Positions 1-9,373 are shown, counted from the first letter of the stretch. The stretch: DNA of 64,000 nucleotides from Chitinophagaceae bacterium (GCA_019638615.1 JAHBTL010000026.1:36967-100966); one strand, 5' to 3'. Numbers and translations are program-made. The notes: generated from the sequence alone by a model not told the origin.

Positions 1-2
1 CC

Positions 3-791
3 ATTGACTCTGCCCAGTTTAATATTGAACAACTGATCAACGCGGGCATTTCCAACGATCTTTTTGCATCGCAAAAGCTGGCGCTTAAAGATGCTGAAAA
101 AGAACTAATACAACAATTATCGGAAATAAGCCTGGACGCTTATATGGAGCTGAAGAACCACCCTTATTTCCTTGAATACCTCGGTCATGCAAGCCCGTTG
201 CGTTTTTATGCTGAGACCAATATAGGCAGTAGACCCGCAAAGCGTGGCGGAGCGGGTAAGCTTTCACTGAAAGACCTCCGGGCCATTCCTTTTGTTGGAG
301 CCTGGAGCCAGTTAAAGCAAAACGTAACCGGCTATTTCGGAGTGGGTACCGCCTTTGAAAAGATGGAGAAAGCCGGCAGGTGGGAAGAGGTGAAACATTT
401 ATACGATCATTCCACCTTTTTCAAAACGCTGATCGGCAACTGTGAAATGTCGATGAAGAAAAGTTTTTTCCCGATGACCACTTTTCTTTCCAAGCATCCT
501 TTGTATGGCGAGATATGGAATAAGATTTATGATGAATACGAACTTACCAAAAAGTATATATTTAAATTAACCGGCAAAAACGAATTAATGGCCGATTACC
601 CTGTTGAGCAACTATCGGTACAAATGCGTGAAAGGATTGTATTACCCCTTGTTACGATACAGCAATATGCTATTACAAAAGTGCGCGAAATGGAAGAAGC
701 GATGCTTCAGTCTCCTTATAAAAAAACATATGAGAAGCTGGTAATGCGTTGTTCATTCGGGATTATCAATGCCGGAAGGAATTCGGCGTAG
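3..791 (+). CDS. ppc: Phosphoenolpyruvate carboxylase, C-terminal part (5' end outside window)
   Basis: Cytosolic enzyme that carboxylates phosphoenolpyruvate with bicarbonate to oxaloacetate, refilling the TCA cycle. The open frame runs in from the left edge, so only about the last 262 residues are seen. The signature IGSRPAKR, followed by LRAIPFVGAWSQ and a glycine-rich GYFGVGTAF stretch, identifies the C-terminal catalytic half. The protein ends in NAGRNSA, whereas the classical enzyme ends in a QNTG-type tail; I believe related tails occur in other Bacteroidota copies, but this is from memory. Followed by a repeat-rich spacer and convergent with the Mnh operon. Confidence 0.93.
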   Translation: MDSAQFNIEQLINAGISNDLFASQKLALKDAEKELIQQLSEISLDAYMELKNHPYFLEYLGHASPLRFYAETNIGSRPAKRGGAGKLSLKDLRAIPFVGAWSQLKQNVTGYFGVGTAFEKMEKAGRWEEVKHLYDHSTFFKTLIGNCEMSMKKSFFPMTTFLSKHPLYGEIWNKIYDEYELTKKYIFKLTGKNELMADYPVEQLSVQMRERIVLPLVTIQQYAITKVREMEEAMLQSPYKKTYEKLVMRCSFGIINAGRNSA

Positions 792-984
792 GGAGCTATG
801 CGATGAGCGATCAGCATTCAGCCATCAGCGGCCGGTTTATGGTTTATAGTTGAGTAAACAAACCTGTAACTTGTAACAAAGGTATAAGGTGTAGGGGGTA
901 GTATTAAACTTGTAACCAGCAACTTGCAACCCGTAACAGCCATCAAATCTCGAATTTCAAATCTCAAATTTCAAATCAAAAATC
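792..984. repeat. Spacer made of degenerate short word repeats
   Basis: The spacer between the convergent ppc and mnhG genes is almost wholly built of imperfect short repeats: a GATCAGCATTCAGCCATCAGC run near 812-832, GGTTTATGGTTTATAGTTG near 832-852, alternations of TTGTAAC/TTGCAAC/CCGTAAC (865-940), and CAAATCTCGAATTTCAAATCTC units (944-978). Similar words recur in spacers at 23.4, 35.6 and 44.6-44.8 kb. No coding potential is seen. Confidence 0.7.
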
Positions 985-1413
985 CTACCTGGTTTCTTCA
1001 TCGGTTTCGGCAATCTGGTCATTTTCCCTGCCGGTAGATTTATTGATTGCATCATGGGGATCGCTTTTCAATTCGTGTGTCTTTTTGTTATACATCCCAT
1101 CCAGCTCATCTATTATTGTACCCTTCCACAAAGGGGTGCCGATGAAATAAGCGGCTCTTCCTATCATGTGCGCGGCTATGGGCGCAGTAATGAACAAAAA
1201 GAAAATAATGGCGATGGATTTTGTTGTTACGGAGGCGTCATCGGGGAACATGATCGCCGCGCAGATCAGCAATAAGCCCACACCCAGGCTGGAGGCTTTT
1301 ACTGTTACGGAAAGCCGCAGGTAAAAATCGGGCATCCTTAATATACCTATAGACGCGAACAGTATCGCGAGCGCGCCTGCCGTGCTCAGTATCGCTAAAA
1401 TAATATTAATCAT
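985..1413 (-). CDS. mnhG: Na+/H+ antiporter subunit MnhG/MrpG
   Basis: Last subunit of the Mrp/Mnh multisubunit cation/proton antiporter in the inner membrane. The 142-residue product has three hydrophobic segments in its first 95 residues; the stretch with ILRMPDFYLRL is typical of the MnhG/PhaG family. The C-terminal 45 residues are hydrophilic and highly charged, longer than in many homologues. Its start overlaps the end of mnhF by 8 bases, consistent with translational coupling at the end of the seven-gene operon. Confidence 0.93.
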   Translation of the reverse strand: MINIILAILSTAGALAILFASIGILRMPDFYLRLSVTVKASSLGVGLLLICAAIMFPDDASVTTKSIAIIFFLFITAPIAAHMIGRAAYFIGTPLWKGTIIDELDGMYNKKTHELKSDPHDAINKSTGRENDQIAETDEETR

Positions 1414-1678
1414 CTTTCTGTTTTTCTATGTAATAAGAAAATGCAATGGTTCCCAAAAAGGCGATCAGCGCCAGTATGATGGCAACATCCAGCAATACCT
1501 TCTGGTTCTGACGTATGCTGTATACCGTAATAATTCCTATGCCAATCGTAATAATGAGATCGAGCGCAATAACACGGTCTACTATTGCCGGCCCTCTGAA
1601 CAGGCGGATGAAAACCAATATGACGGAGATCGTCAGTATCGGTAAAATCACAAAGTCGAAATAAGTTCCTAATGTCAT
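1406..1678 (-). CDS. mnhF: Na+/H+ antiporter subunit MnhF/MrpF
   Basis: Small 90-residue inner-membrane subunit of the Mrp antiporter. Three transmembrane helices are visible, with the family stretch RLFRGPAIVDRVIALD near residues 24-40, followed by ...LLDVAIILALIAFLGTIAF. Its length is usual for the family. It overlaps mnhE by 4 bases (ATGA type) and mnhG by 8 bases, so the three reading frames are probably translated from one message. Confidence 0.94.
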   Translation of the reverse strand: MTLGTYFDFVILPILTISVILVFIRLFRGPAIVDRVIALDLIITIGIGIITVYSIRQNQKVLLDVAIILALIAFLGTIAFSYYIEKQKDD

Positions 1679-2151
1679 CGCAATATCTCCAGTAACCGGC
1701 GTTCCATTCCGGTTTTTAATTCGTTTATAAAAGCTTCCGGGTCGGTAAGGTACATAACGTGAATGTATAAAGCCTTTTTGTCTTCACTCACATCCAGTAT
1801 CAGTGTGCCGGGGGTCAGTGAAATTAATGTTGACAGTACATTTATTTCAAAATCCGATTCCGTATTCATGGGGTAGCGAACAATACCGGGTCTGAAGAAG
1901 TATTTAGGTGTTATTACATCATATGCTACCTGTATATTGGCCTTGAGCATCAAATACAAGAAATAAAAAACAAAGCTGAATATTTTAGGGAGGCGGTAAA
2001 AATAACGGCGGTCTTCTTCTGTTCTGTTCATTATCCACAAAACAAAAAAGCCTAATAAAAAGCCGAATACGAAACCGGAGTAGGAAAGCGCTCCGGTTAA
2101 TGCTACCCAGATAAAGGATAACAGCAGGTTCATTAAAAAATTCTTTATCAT
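1675..2151 (-). CDS. mnhE: Na+/H+ antiporter subunit MnhE/MrpE
   Basis: 158-residue subunit E of the Mrp cation/proton antiporter. Two to three N-terminal membrane helices are followed by a cytoplasmic domain with the conserved segment LSTLISLTPGTLILDVSEDK (about residues 106-125) and a late IHVMYL strand, both hallmarks of the MrpE family. It starts 11 bases after the mnhD stop and overlaps mnhF by 4 bases. Confidence 0.94.
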   Translation of the reverse strand: MIKNFLMNLLLSFIWVALTGALSYSGFVFGFLLGFFVLWIMNRTEEDRRYFYRLPKIFSFVFYFLYLMLKANIQVAYDVITPKYFFRPGIVRYPMNTESDFEINVLSTLISLTPGTLILDVSEDKKALYIHVMYLTDPEAFINELKTGMERRLLEILR

Positions 2152-2162
2152 ACGCTCACAGT

Positions 2163-3665
2163 TTATTTTTTTAATACCGCTTGTATGTATGAACTTGTAT
2201 CTATCAGCTCACTTGCTATTCTGTCGGCTACCTGTATAATCGTTTCTGCGTTTATTCCTATATATACGGACACCGATCCCAAAATACCGATGGGCAATAC
2301 CAGTAATATCTTTCTATATACGGGTAGAGGACCAAATTTATCTTCTACTGTAATACCCGGCGGTGTTTCTTTCCAGAACGCTTCTGCCCACATTTTCGCG
2401 ATCACATATAAAGTAGCCAGGCTACCGATGATCAGCGCCGCGATATATACATACTGGTGCTGGGAGAATGAATCCCTGAATAAATATATTTTCGGCCAGA
2501 ACCCCGACAGGGGGGGGATGCCTACCAGAGAAAAAAGGACTATAGCGATCAGCAATGAAATTTTAGGGTACTCACGGTACAATCCCCCCAGCTTTTCCAT
2601 GCTCATTGTTCCCCTTAACTGCCGGATCAGCCCGGCAATTAAAAACATATTGGTTTTAACCATGATGTCGTGGATCAGGTAAAATACGGTTCCTATCAGC
2701 GCTGCTTTGGTGAACATGGCTATGCCGCCTACCATAAAGCCTATATGGCATACAATGAGGTAGGAAAAAAGCCTGCGGACAGATGTTTTTATGAGCGCTC
2801 CGAAAGCGCCTGTTAATATGGTCAGCACCGCGATGGTCATCAACAGTTTTTTGGTAAAATCATCGGGGATGAATATGAGGCTGTTCACCCGCAGCATTGC
2901 ATATATGCCTACTTTGGTCAGTAATCCGCCAAAGGTTGCAGCCACCGCCGAAGGAGGAGTATGATAGGATGAAGGCAGCCAGAAGTACAAAGGAAACACC
3001 GCCGATTTGATGCCGAATCCTAAAATAAAAAATACGGATGTAATGCCAACCAGCGACCTGTTTTCTACTTCCTGTATTTTGGTTGACAGATCGGCCATAT
3101 TTAACGAGCCCGTAATGCCATAAAGAATCCCAATGCCGGTTAAAAAAAACATAGAAGCCAGTATATTCATGGCCATGTACTTTACGGCGCCTTCCAACTG
3201 TTGTTTTCTCCCGCCCAGCGTCATTAAAACAAAAGAAGAAATGATGATCACCTCGAACCATACATACAGGTTAAAGATATCGCCCGTTAAAAAGGCGCCG
3301 TTCAGCCCCATCAGCAGGAAATGAAAAATAGGGAAATAACCATACAGCATTCTTTGCCTGCTGATGCCCATAGAAGAAAAAATCGAGACTGAGAATCCCG
3401 CGATGGATGTTAGCAATACCATGGTGGCGGATAACAGATCTGCCACGAATACTATACCGAATGGCGCCGCCCAATTTGCCGCGTTCAACGTATAAGTGCC
3501 ATGCAGGTATACCTGCTGAAATAACACGATGGCTATGATGAGACCGACAAGCGCGCCGCCAACTGAAAGGATACGCTGGGTTACGGTTTTACGCCACGCA
3601 ATCAGTTGAAAAATTGCTATGAATAAATGAATAAAAACAGATGCTAAAATATGGTTGCCTGTCAT
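2163..3665 (-). CDS. mnhD: Na+/H+ antiporter subunit MnhD/MrpD
   Basis: 500-residue membrane protein of about 14 helices, homologous to the proton-pumping NuoL/M/N subunits of respiratory complex I. The conserved lysine-bearing helix appears as GFGIKSAVFPLYFWLPSSY, followed by HTPPSAVAATFGGLLTKVG; both are part of the predicted ion channel. It overlaps mnhC by 4 bases. Together with MnhA it should form the ion-translocating core of the antiporter, driven by the proton gradient. Confidence 0.95.
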   Translation of the reverse strand: MTGNHILASVFIHLFIAIFQLIAWRKTVTQRILSVGGALVGLIIAIVLFQQVYLHGTYTLNAANWAAPFGIVFVADLLSATMVLLTSIAGFSVSIFSSMGISRQRMLYGYFPIFHFLLMGLNGAFLTGDIFNLYVWFEVIIISSFVLMTLGGRKQQLEGAVKYMAMNILASMFFLTGIGILYGITGSLNMADLSTKIQEVENRSLVGITSVFFILGFGIKSAVFPLYFWLPSSYHTPPSAVAATFGGLLTKVGIYAMLRVNSLIFIPDDFTKKLLMTIAVLTILTGAFGALIKTSVRRLFSYLIVCHIGFMVGGIAMFTKAALIGTVFYLIHDIMVKTNMFLIAGLIRQLRGTMSMEKLGGLYREYPKISLLIAIVLFSLVGIPPLSGFWPKIYLFRDSFSQHQYVYIAALIIGSLATLYVIAKMWAEAFWKETPPGITVEDKFGPLPVYRKILLVLPIGILGSVSVYIGINAETIIQVADRIASELIDTSSYIQAVLKK

Positions 3666-4018
3666 ATATCTTCTTCCTCCGGTGTATTTAAATTATCCAA
3701 ATCGTCGGTTTGTACCAGCGCGTATACTCTTTTGAGCAACACGATGGCGAATGCCGTAAGGGCAAAACTGATCACAATAGCCGTAAGAATAAGTGCCTGC
3801 GGAACAGGATCGGCGTATATGCCGGAAAATGTATCGTGATCCGCATCTATAACCGGAGGACTGCCTTTAACTATTGACCCCAGTACAAAAATCAGTATGT
3901 TGGTGGCGCTTCCCAGTAACATAATACCCAGAAGCAGCTTAACCATGCTTCTCCTTAAAATGAAATACACACCGCCCGCGTAAAGCAGCCCCAGCACTAT
4001 TATCAGTAATAACTCCAT
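3662..4018 (-). CDS. mnhC: Na+/H+ antiporter subunit MnhC/MrpC
   Basis: 118-residue, three-helix membrane subunit homologous to complex I NuoK. The segment MVKLLLGIMLLGSATNILIF and the following DPVPQALILTAIVISFALTA are characteristic. The last 20 residues form an acidic tail (EEEDI). The 4-base overlap with mnhD and 3-base gap to mnhB support one operon in the usual A-B-C-D-E-F-G order. Confidence 0.95.
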   Translation of the reverse strand: MELLLIIVLGLLYAGGVYFILRRSMVKLLLGIMLLGSATNILIFVLGSIVKGSPPVIDADHDTFSGIYADPVPQALILTAIVISFALTAFAIVLLKRVYALVQTDDLDNLNTPEEEDI

Positions 4019-4021
4019 ACG

Positions 4022-4435
4022 CTAGTCGTCTGTTAAGGAAATAGTGAACAAAATGGTTAATACTACCCCTATTACTACAAGGTATACTCCAATATCGAAA
4101 AACAGGGAAGACCCGATCAGGCCGATCAATGGAAACTTTTCCTGCACCCAAAGCCCCGTCATAGGCGGTAAGCCGAAAAACAACGGGAGTATAACGCTAA
4201 ATGCAGAAATTCCCAACCCGACCGGTATCAGGGATAACGGCTTTCGCCCGAGCAATTTCATGGTAGCATCGGTTCCGTTGGTAAAGCTGTGCAGCACAAA
4301 CGCAATCGAAGCCACAAGTCCCCCCACAAAACCTCCGCCGGGATAATAATGACCGCGCAATAAAAGAAAAATGGAGAACAATAATAGTATAGGCAATAAA
4401 TATCTTGTTGCTGTTTGTAAAATGATACTTCGCAT
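4022..4435 (-). CDS. mnhB: Na+/H+ antiporter subunit MnhB/MrpB
   Basis: 137-residue subunit with four membrane helices. The motif RGHYYPGGGFVGGL near residues 27-40 is the MnhB signature, and the C-terminal LFFDIGVYLVVIGVVLTILF helix is also typical. MnhA and MnhB are separate genes here, as in the group 1 seven-gene operons. It lies 2 bases downstream of mnhA. Confidence 0.95.
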   Translation of the reverse strand: MRSIILQTATRYLLPILLLFSIFLLLRGHYYPGGGFVGGLVASIAFVLHSFTNGTDATMKLLGRKPLSLIPVGLGISAFSVILPLFFGLPPMTGLWVQEKFPLIGLIGSSLFFDIGVYLVVIGVVLTILFTISLTDD

Positions 4436-4437
4436 GG

Positions 4438-6747
4438 TTATTCTTTTTCCGATGTTTTTAATCTCAGCCTTAATAAGCTGTATACTCCAATAGCGGCTAT
4501 GCTCAATACTACTGTTTCAAACATGGTATCAATGCCCCTGAAATCAACCAGGATAACATTCACCACGTTTTTGCCTTTTGCCAGGATATACGAATTGTTT
4601 GCATAAAACTCACTGGTTTGTGTGCTGATAGCTTCGTGATGCACCTGCAAGGCCACCAGGCTCAGGATAACACCAAATCCCAGCGATACGGCTATGTCCC
4701 TGTATCGTTCCCATGTGGTTGCAAGATTAAGGAACGGAGGAAGTTTATACAATACCAGCACGAATAATACAGTGGTGAGCGTATCAATGGTGAACTGCGT
4801 CATAGCCAGGTCGGGAGCGCTGTAAAATACGAACATCAAACAGGTACAATATCCTATAATGCTCATAGATACCACGGCGGTTAGCCTCGACTGTGTTAAT
4901 ATCATCATGATCAATGCGCCTATTAAGATAGCCACAACAGCTATTTCGTAAATACTGAGCATAGCCAAACCGTAAAAATCAATTTTTATAGGCCCGCTTA
5001 GCCATAGCTTATAGGCAAGCAGCATTTCCGCGAACAGGAGGATTTTTAAATGATAAGAGCGTAAATAGCCGTTATGGAATTTACCGGTATACCAGGTGGA
5101 AAAGCTGAAAATGCCGTTTGCAAACCTGTTCAATATAAATTCCGGAGACAATGGGTTAAACTTCTGAATGAAATATTGCTTTTTATCAGAGGGCTTGTTT
5201 ATATAATACAAAAATGTGCCTGCAGCCAGTGTGGCCAGGCTCAGCAGCAATACAAGGTTAAACCCGTGCCATAGCTTTAAATGAAGCTGTGTATCTGAGC
5301 CAGATATGGCATTGGCAGCCTGGAGTGAAAACAGTTGTCCGGCAATACCTGGTACACACCCAAACAATACACCCAATAAAGCAAGCAACAAGGCCGGCAG
5401 CCATAAGGAGGTATAGGGTAAATGTATTTTTTCAAATTCAGCAGGCAATTTTCCGGCAAAGGGCCTGATGCCGGCCATAAACCCTGCGGCAACCAATGCT
5501 ATATTGGTTGTTACGGCCAGCGTTGTCAGTATGAATGATGAAGATGTTCCTGCGTGCAGGGTAGCCTCATAAATAAGATCCTTTCCAATAAATCCAAAAG
5601 TAAGCGGCATACCTCCGCTGGACAGCGCTGCCAATAGTCCTGCAACAGCAACCGGTAATAAAACTTTCCTGAGTCCTGCAAGTTTTGTTATGTCGCGGGT
5701 ATGTGCTTCATGATCAATGATGCCGGCAACCAAAAACAAAGTGGCTTTGTACAATGCATGTGCCAGTATAAAAACGCTTGCCGCAATGATTGCATCGCGC
5801 GTGCCGAGACCTATTAAAAATGTAAGTATGCCCAGGGCCGAAATGGTGGAATAAGCTAAAATACTTTTCAGGTCGGTGCGCAGTAAGGAGTGGCAGGCTG
5901 CATATACCATTGTAAAGCCTCCTGCTATCATTAAAGTGTTGCTCCACCAATCTGTACCTCCTAATATGGGGTTAAAACGGGCCAATAAATAAATGCCTGC
6001 TTTCACCATCGTTGCGGAGTGCAGATAGGCCGAAACCGGCGTGGGGGCCCTCATAGCGCTTGGAAGCCAGAAATGAAAGGGGAATTGCGCTGATTTCGTA
6101 AAAGCGCCCATCAATAATAACCCGACCACCAGTGGATATTGCGGATGATGAATAATGGTATTCCGGGAGCTGACCAGTTCCGAAATAGTATATGTGCCGC
6201 TGATGTTACCCAGCAGTATAAGCCCGGCGAGCAGGAAAAAGCCGCCCATTCCTGTAACGGTCAGCGCGGTAGTAGCGCTTTTACGGGATGCGGGCTCGTT
6301 GTTGTTGAACCCAATTAAAAAAAAGGAACTGATACTGGTCAGCTCCCAGAAAATGAAAAGCAGGAAGATATTGTCGGATAGCACAATGCCCAGCATGGCA
6401 GACATAAACAGGCACAGGTATCCAAAAAAGCGATCCAGGTAAATATGGTTTTTCAAATAAGAGCGGGCATAGAAAAATATGGCTGTACCAATTCCTGTAA
6501 TGAGCAGGGCAAACAGGAAAGAGAGCCCGTCAAGGCGAAAATCCAGGTTCATGCCAAGCGATGGTACCCAGGCAGTGGACTGATGTATCTGTTCTCCTGA
6601 AGAGATTGCGGGGATGTATTGTAAATAATATATGAATAAAGCTGCCGGCAACAAAGGCAGCAACAGACTCCATTTAGATTTGAGAGGCTTGCCGAAAGGC
6701 AGCAACAACAGGGATCCTATTAAACCAGATAAAACTGTAAACAACAT
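4438..6747 (-). CDS. mnhA: Na+/H+ antiporter subunit MnhA/MrpA
   Basis: First and largest subunit (769 residues) of the Mrp antiporter. The N-terminal part is NuoL-like, with the conserved glutamate helix FWELTSISSFFLIGF (near residues 133-147) and the lysine/histidine channel region TKSAQFPFHFWLPSAM. The C-terminal part carries the MrpA extension with YSAPDLAMTQFTIDTLTTVL and a final VDFRGIDTMFETVVL. The length is slightly short compared with about 800 residues in Bacillus. As first gene it should carry the operon promoter, but I see no clear TAnnTTTG match in the 136-base leader. Confidence 0.96.
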   Translation of the reverse strand: MLFTVLSGLIGSLLLLPFGKPLKSKWSLLLPLLPAALFIYYLQYIPAISSGEQIHQSTAWVPSLGMNLDFRLDGLSFLFALLITGIGTAIFFYARSYLKNHIYLDRFFGYLCLFMSAMLGIVLSDNIFLLFIFWELTSISSFFLIGFNNNEPASRKSATTALTVTGMGGFFLLAGLILLGNISGTYTISELVSSRNTIIHHPQYPLVVGLLLMGAFTKSAQFPFHFWLPSAMRAPTPVSAYLHSATMVKAGIYLLARFNPILGGTDWWSNTLMIAGGFTMVYAACHSLLRTDLKSILAYSTISALGILTFLIGLGTRDAIIAASVFILAHALYKATLFLVAGIIDHEAHTRDITKLAGLRKVLLPVAVAGLLAALSSGGMPLTFGFIGKDLIYEATLHAGTSSSFILTTLAVTTNIALVAAGFMAGIRPFAGKLPAEFEKIHLPYTSLWLPALLLALLGVLFGCVPGIAGQLFSLQAANAISGSDTQLHLKLWHGFNLVLLLSLATLAAGTFLYYINKPSDKKQYFIQKFNPLSPEFILNRFANGIFSFSTWYTGKFHNGYLRSYHLKILLFAEMLLAYKLWLSGPIKIDFYGLAMLSIYEIAVVAILIGALIMMILTQSRLTAVVSMSIIGYCTCLMFVFYSAPDLAMTQFTIDTLTTVLFVLVLYKLPPFLNLATTWERYRDIAVSLGFGVILSLVALQVHHEAISTQTSEFYANNSYILAKGKNVVNVILVDFRGIDTMFETVVLSIAAIGVYSLLRLRLKTSEKE

Positions 6748-6807
6748 GCAATGCCGATTATTTTCGATTGCGCTAAAAATAAGGAAAACATCCAGTTTTA
6801 CCTGAAA

Positions 6808-6839
6808 TAAAAAAGCCCTCCATAGAAATGGAAGGCTTT
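6808..6839 (-). terminator. Rho-independent terminator of the upstream amt gene
   Basis: A 12-base-pair stem (AAAGCCTTCCAT / ATGGAGGGCTTT on the minus strand, one G-U pair) with a four-base loop is followed on the minus strand by a T-rich tract. It lies between the amt stop at 6884 and the mnhA start at 6747 and separates the two transcription units. Confidence 0.88.
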
Positions 6840-6883
6840 AACGATTGCTTGCCCTATGAAAAACTTTGAAATATTTTTATGGA

Positions 6884-8203
6884 TTATAATTTCTCATCGT
6901 GTTGTGTGATGTCCAACCCGATTTCTTCTTCTTCAGCAGATACCCTGAGCGGATGAATGATATCTACGATCTTAAAAACAATAAAACCCATTACAATGGA
7001 AAATACCACAACAATCAGGCAACCCAGCACCTGCTTCAGAAAGAAATCTGTGCCGCCGTACAGCAATCCGTCTGTGCCGGCGCTGTTAATTGCTTTGCTC
7101 GAAAAAATGCCGGTACAGATCATACCAATGATGCCGCCGATTCCGTGACAGGGAAATACATCTAATGTATCGTCGATGCCGGTTTTGCCTTTCCAGTAAA
7201 CAGCAAGGTTAGAACCAATGGCAGCAATAAAGCCGATGAAACAGCTTTGTGGCAAACCAACAAAGCCAGCCGCGGGTGTAATGGCAACCAGTCCAACCAC
7301 AGCCCCTATACAAAAGCCGAGTGCAGAAGGTTTTCTGCCTCGCATGGCATCAAAGAATATCCAGGAAAGACCGGCAGCGGCAGAAGCTGTGTTGGTATTG
7401 GCAAAAGCGTCTACCGCCAGGCTGTTGGCGCCTAAGGCAGAACCCGCGTTAAACCCAAACCAGCCAAACCACAGCAAACCGGTACCCAACAGCACATACG
7501 GAATCCTTGCAGGCTTTACTTCGGCTTTTTCAATAAGCGATTTACGCTTTTTAAGCACAATAGCGCCGGCCAATGCGGCACAACCGGCGGATATGTGCAC
7601 AACAGTACCACCCGCAAAATCAAGTACGCCCATTTTTGCGAGTAATCCGTCGGGATGCCAGGTCCAGTGGGCGATAGGAGCATAAATAAGCAGACTGAAC
7701 AATATCATGAATAGGACATAAGAAGTAAATCTTACACGCTCCGCTGTTCCGCCTACCACCAGCGCGGGTGTTATGATCGCGAACTTCATCTGAAACAACG
7801 CGAACAGTAAAATAGGAATGGTGGGAGCCAGGCTCCAGGGTGCATGTCCGTTGATATTTTTCATGAAAAGAAACTCTGAAGGGTTTCCTAAGAAGCCCCC
7901 GATGGAAGTTCCGAAAGCAAGCCCGAAGCCGATCACTAACCACAAGATGCTGATCAACCCCGTAGCGATAAAGCTTTGCAGCATGGTAGATATTACATTC
8001 TTTTTACCAACCATGCCCCCGTAAAAGAAAGCAAGCCCCGGGGTCATGAGCAATACCAGCGCGGCTGAAATAAGCACCCACGCGATATCGGGGAAACTAT
8101 AAACTTCCGCGCCATCAAAGTCTGCAACCAACGGTACAAATATGCCGATGACAGAAAATAAAGCCAGCAGCAAAAAAGGTATTGAGTTACTGATTTTAGT
8201 CAT
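6884..8203 (-). CDS. amt: Ammonium transporter (Amt family), copy 1
   Basis: 439-residue inner-membrane ammonium channel of about 11-12 helices. The signature DFAGGTVVHISAG carries the first of the twin pore histidines and FPCHGIGGIIG the second; MTPGLAFFYGGMV is the usual N-terminal pattern. The C-terminal tail LRVSAEEEEIGLDITQH is the regulatory tail that normally contacts a PII protein, but no glnK/glnB gene lies nearby. It sits 20 bases downstream of a porin gene and is very similar to the second Amt (9416-10798), pointing to tandem duplication. Confidence 0.96.
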   Translation of the reverse strand: MTKISNSIPFLLLALFSVIGIFVPLVADFDGAEVYSFPDIAWVLISAALVLLMTPGLAFFYGGMVGKKNVISTMLQSFIATGLISILWLVIGFGLAFGTSIGGFLGNPSEFLFMKNINGHAPWSLAPTIPILLFALFQMKFAIITPALVVGGTAERVRFTSYVLFMILFSLLIYAPIAHWTWHPDGLLAKMGVLDFAGGTVVHISAGCAALAGAIVLKKRKSLIEKAEVKPARIPYVLLGTGLLWFGWFGFNAGSALGANSLAVDAFANTNTASAAAGLSWIFFDAMRGRKPSALGFCIGAVVGLVAITPAAGFVGLPQSCFIGFIAAIGSNLAVYWKGKTGIDDTLDVFPCHGIGGIIGMICTGIFSSKAINSAGTDGLLYGGTDFFLKQVLGCLIVVVFSIVMGFIVFKIVDIIHPLRVSAEEEEIGLDITQHDEKL

Positions 8204-8223
8204 GTTAAAAAAGGTTTTGGGAT

Positions 8224-9300
8224 TTAGAAATGAATAATAGCAGCCAGCAAAAAGGTGCCTGTTGATTTTTGAGAAGGGGTTTCGTATGAATCTCCCTTTT
8301 TATGGAATATCGGGTCTTTTGCACTGTCGAGCCTGAACTCAGGAATGATGATGATGTTTTCGTGGGGTTTGATATTGAGTGATAATGTGGTTTGAACAAT
8401 GCTTGTGTTGAATCCTATCACGCTTTTTTTGTCGTCGAGGTATTCACCGCGGAGGGTAAGTCCAAATTTATCTGAAGGATCTACATTTATATACAATGCG
8501 GAACCCCACCAGGAGTCGGATTCACCACCTTCGGGCTTGTACATTCTAACAGTACCATCATATCCCAGGCTGAATTTGTCGGATATTTTCCCGGTAGCGG
8601 TCAGGCCTACCTGGTTGCCGGTGCCATTGTCAAGATCTTTGCCGCCCGCGTAATTCAGGAAAGCGCTGAAATTGTCGAAAGTAGCGCTGAATTGTGCCAG
8701 GAAATTCTTTTTGGCAAAACTGGCCGATAGATAGTCAGTTGGATTGGCTACGCCGACCATTAAGCCAAAGTTGTCGCCCAATCCAAAATCTGCTTTAATG
8801 CCTGTGTGAGAAAATGGACCATAAGAGAACATATAGCTCATGCTATAGTTGCGGTTCAACTGGGGGTCAAGCACCTCATAACCTATATGCGTACCCCATT
8901 TACCCATAGTGAACTTGATCTTATCCGTAGGGGAGTAGCTTACATATGCCTGCTTGATGGCCTGTAAAATGCCATCGTCTTCTGCATAAGAAAACTCCCT
9001 GGCCCTGGAACCAAATCCCAGGTCTACTGTAGCTGAAATTTTACCATAGGTATAGTCTGCTTTAAGAGAAGCCATTCCCAGCTCAAAAGAGTTTTGAGAA
9101 TTGGTAAAGCTTGTGTGGTTATTAAAGGGATGATTTCCATCATCGTCGGTTACGTTTTTGGGGTTGCTGAAATTATAGCGGTAATAGGCATCCACAAAAC
9201 CGGAAATGGTGAATTCACTTTTTTTAGCAGTTGAGTCCTGTGAGAATACATGGGAAAAGGGAGCCGTGATCACGGCCAGTGTCAGAAATTTTCTTAACAT
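8224..9300 (-). CDS. Outer-membrane beta-barrel porin (OmpL-like)
   Basis: 358 residues with an N-terminal signal peptide ending near ...APFSHVFSQ, then TISGFVDAYYRYNF and many alternating hydrophobic/aromatic strands, ending in an aromatic residue (FLLAAIIHF) as expected for a barrel inserted by BamA. It resembles Bacteroidota proteins annotated as putative beta-barrel porin-2. Its position between two Amt genes, with only 20 bases to the downstream amt, suggests that it lets ammonium or small solutes across the outer membrane; that role is inferred from context only. Confidence 0.85.
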   Translation of the reverse strand: MLRKFLTLAVITAPFSHVFSQDSTAKKSEFTISGFVDAYYRYNFSNPKNVTDDDGNHPFNNHTSFTNSQNSFELGMASLKADYTYGKISATVDLGFGSRAREFSYAEDDGILQAIKQAYVSYSPTDKIKFTMGKWGTHIGYEVLDPQLNRNYSMSYMFSYGPFSHTGIKADFGLGDNFGLMVGVANPTDYLSASFAKKNFLAQFSATFDNFSAFLNYAGGKDLDNGTGNQVGLTATGKISDKFSLGYDGTVRMYKPEGGESDSWWGSALYINVDPSDKFGLTLRGEYLDDKKSVIGFNTSIVQTTLSLNIKPHENIIIIPEFRLDSAKDPIFHKKGDSYETPSQKSTGTFLLAAIIHF

Positions 9301-9329
9301 TGCAGTTGATTTTAAGTGTTAAATGAAAG

Positions 9330-9373
9330 GGTACAGTTTCAAACCTGGTCAGAGGTTTATTCAAAACTGTACC
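9330..9373 (-). terminator. Nested hairpin between amt copy 2 and the porin
   Basis: Within the 115-base gap, a 10-base-pair outer stem (GGTACAGTTT/AAACTGTACC) encloses an inner stem (AAACCT/AGGTTT). On the minus strand it is followed by CTTTCATTT, a weak U-tract. It could terminate the amt copy 2 transcript, or attenuate read-through into the porin-amt pair. Confidence 0.6.

Noticed and set aside
7218-7685. 155-codon plus-strand frame opposite amt copy 1 (and similar ones opposite amt copy 2)
   Set aside because: A frame shadow of the highly conserved Amt gene; proline/alanine-rich translation mirrors the opposite codons.
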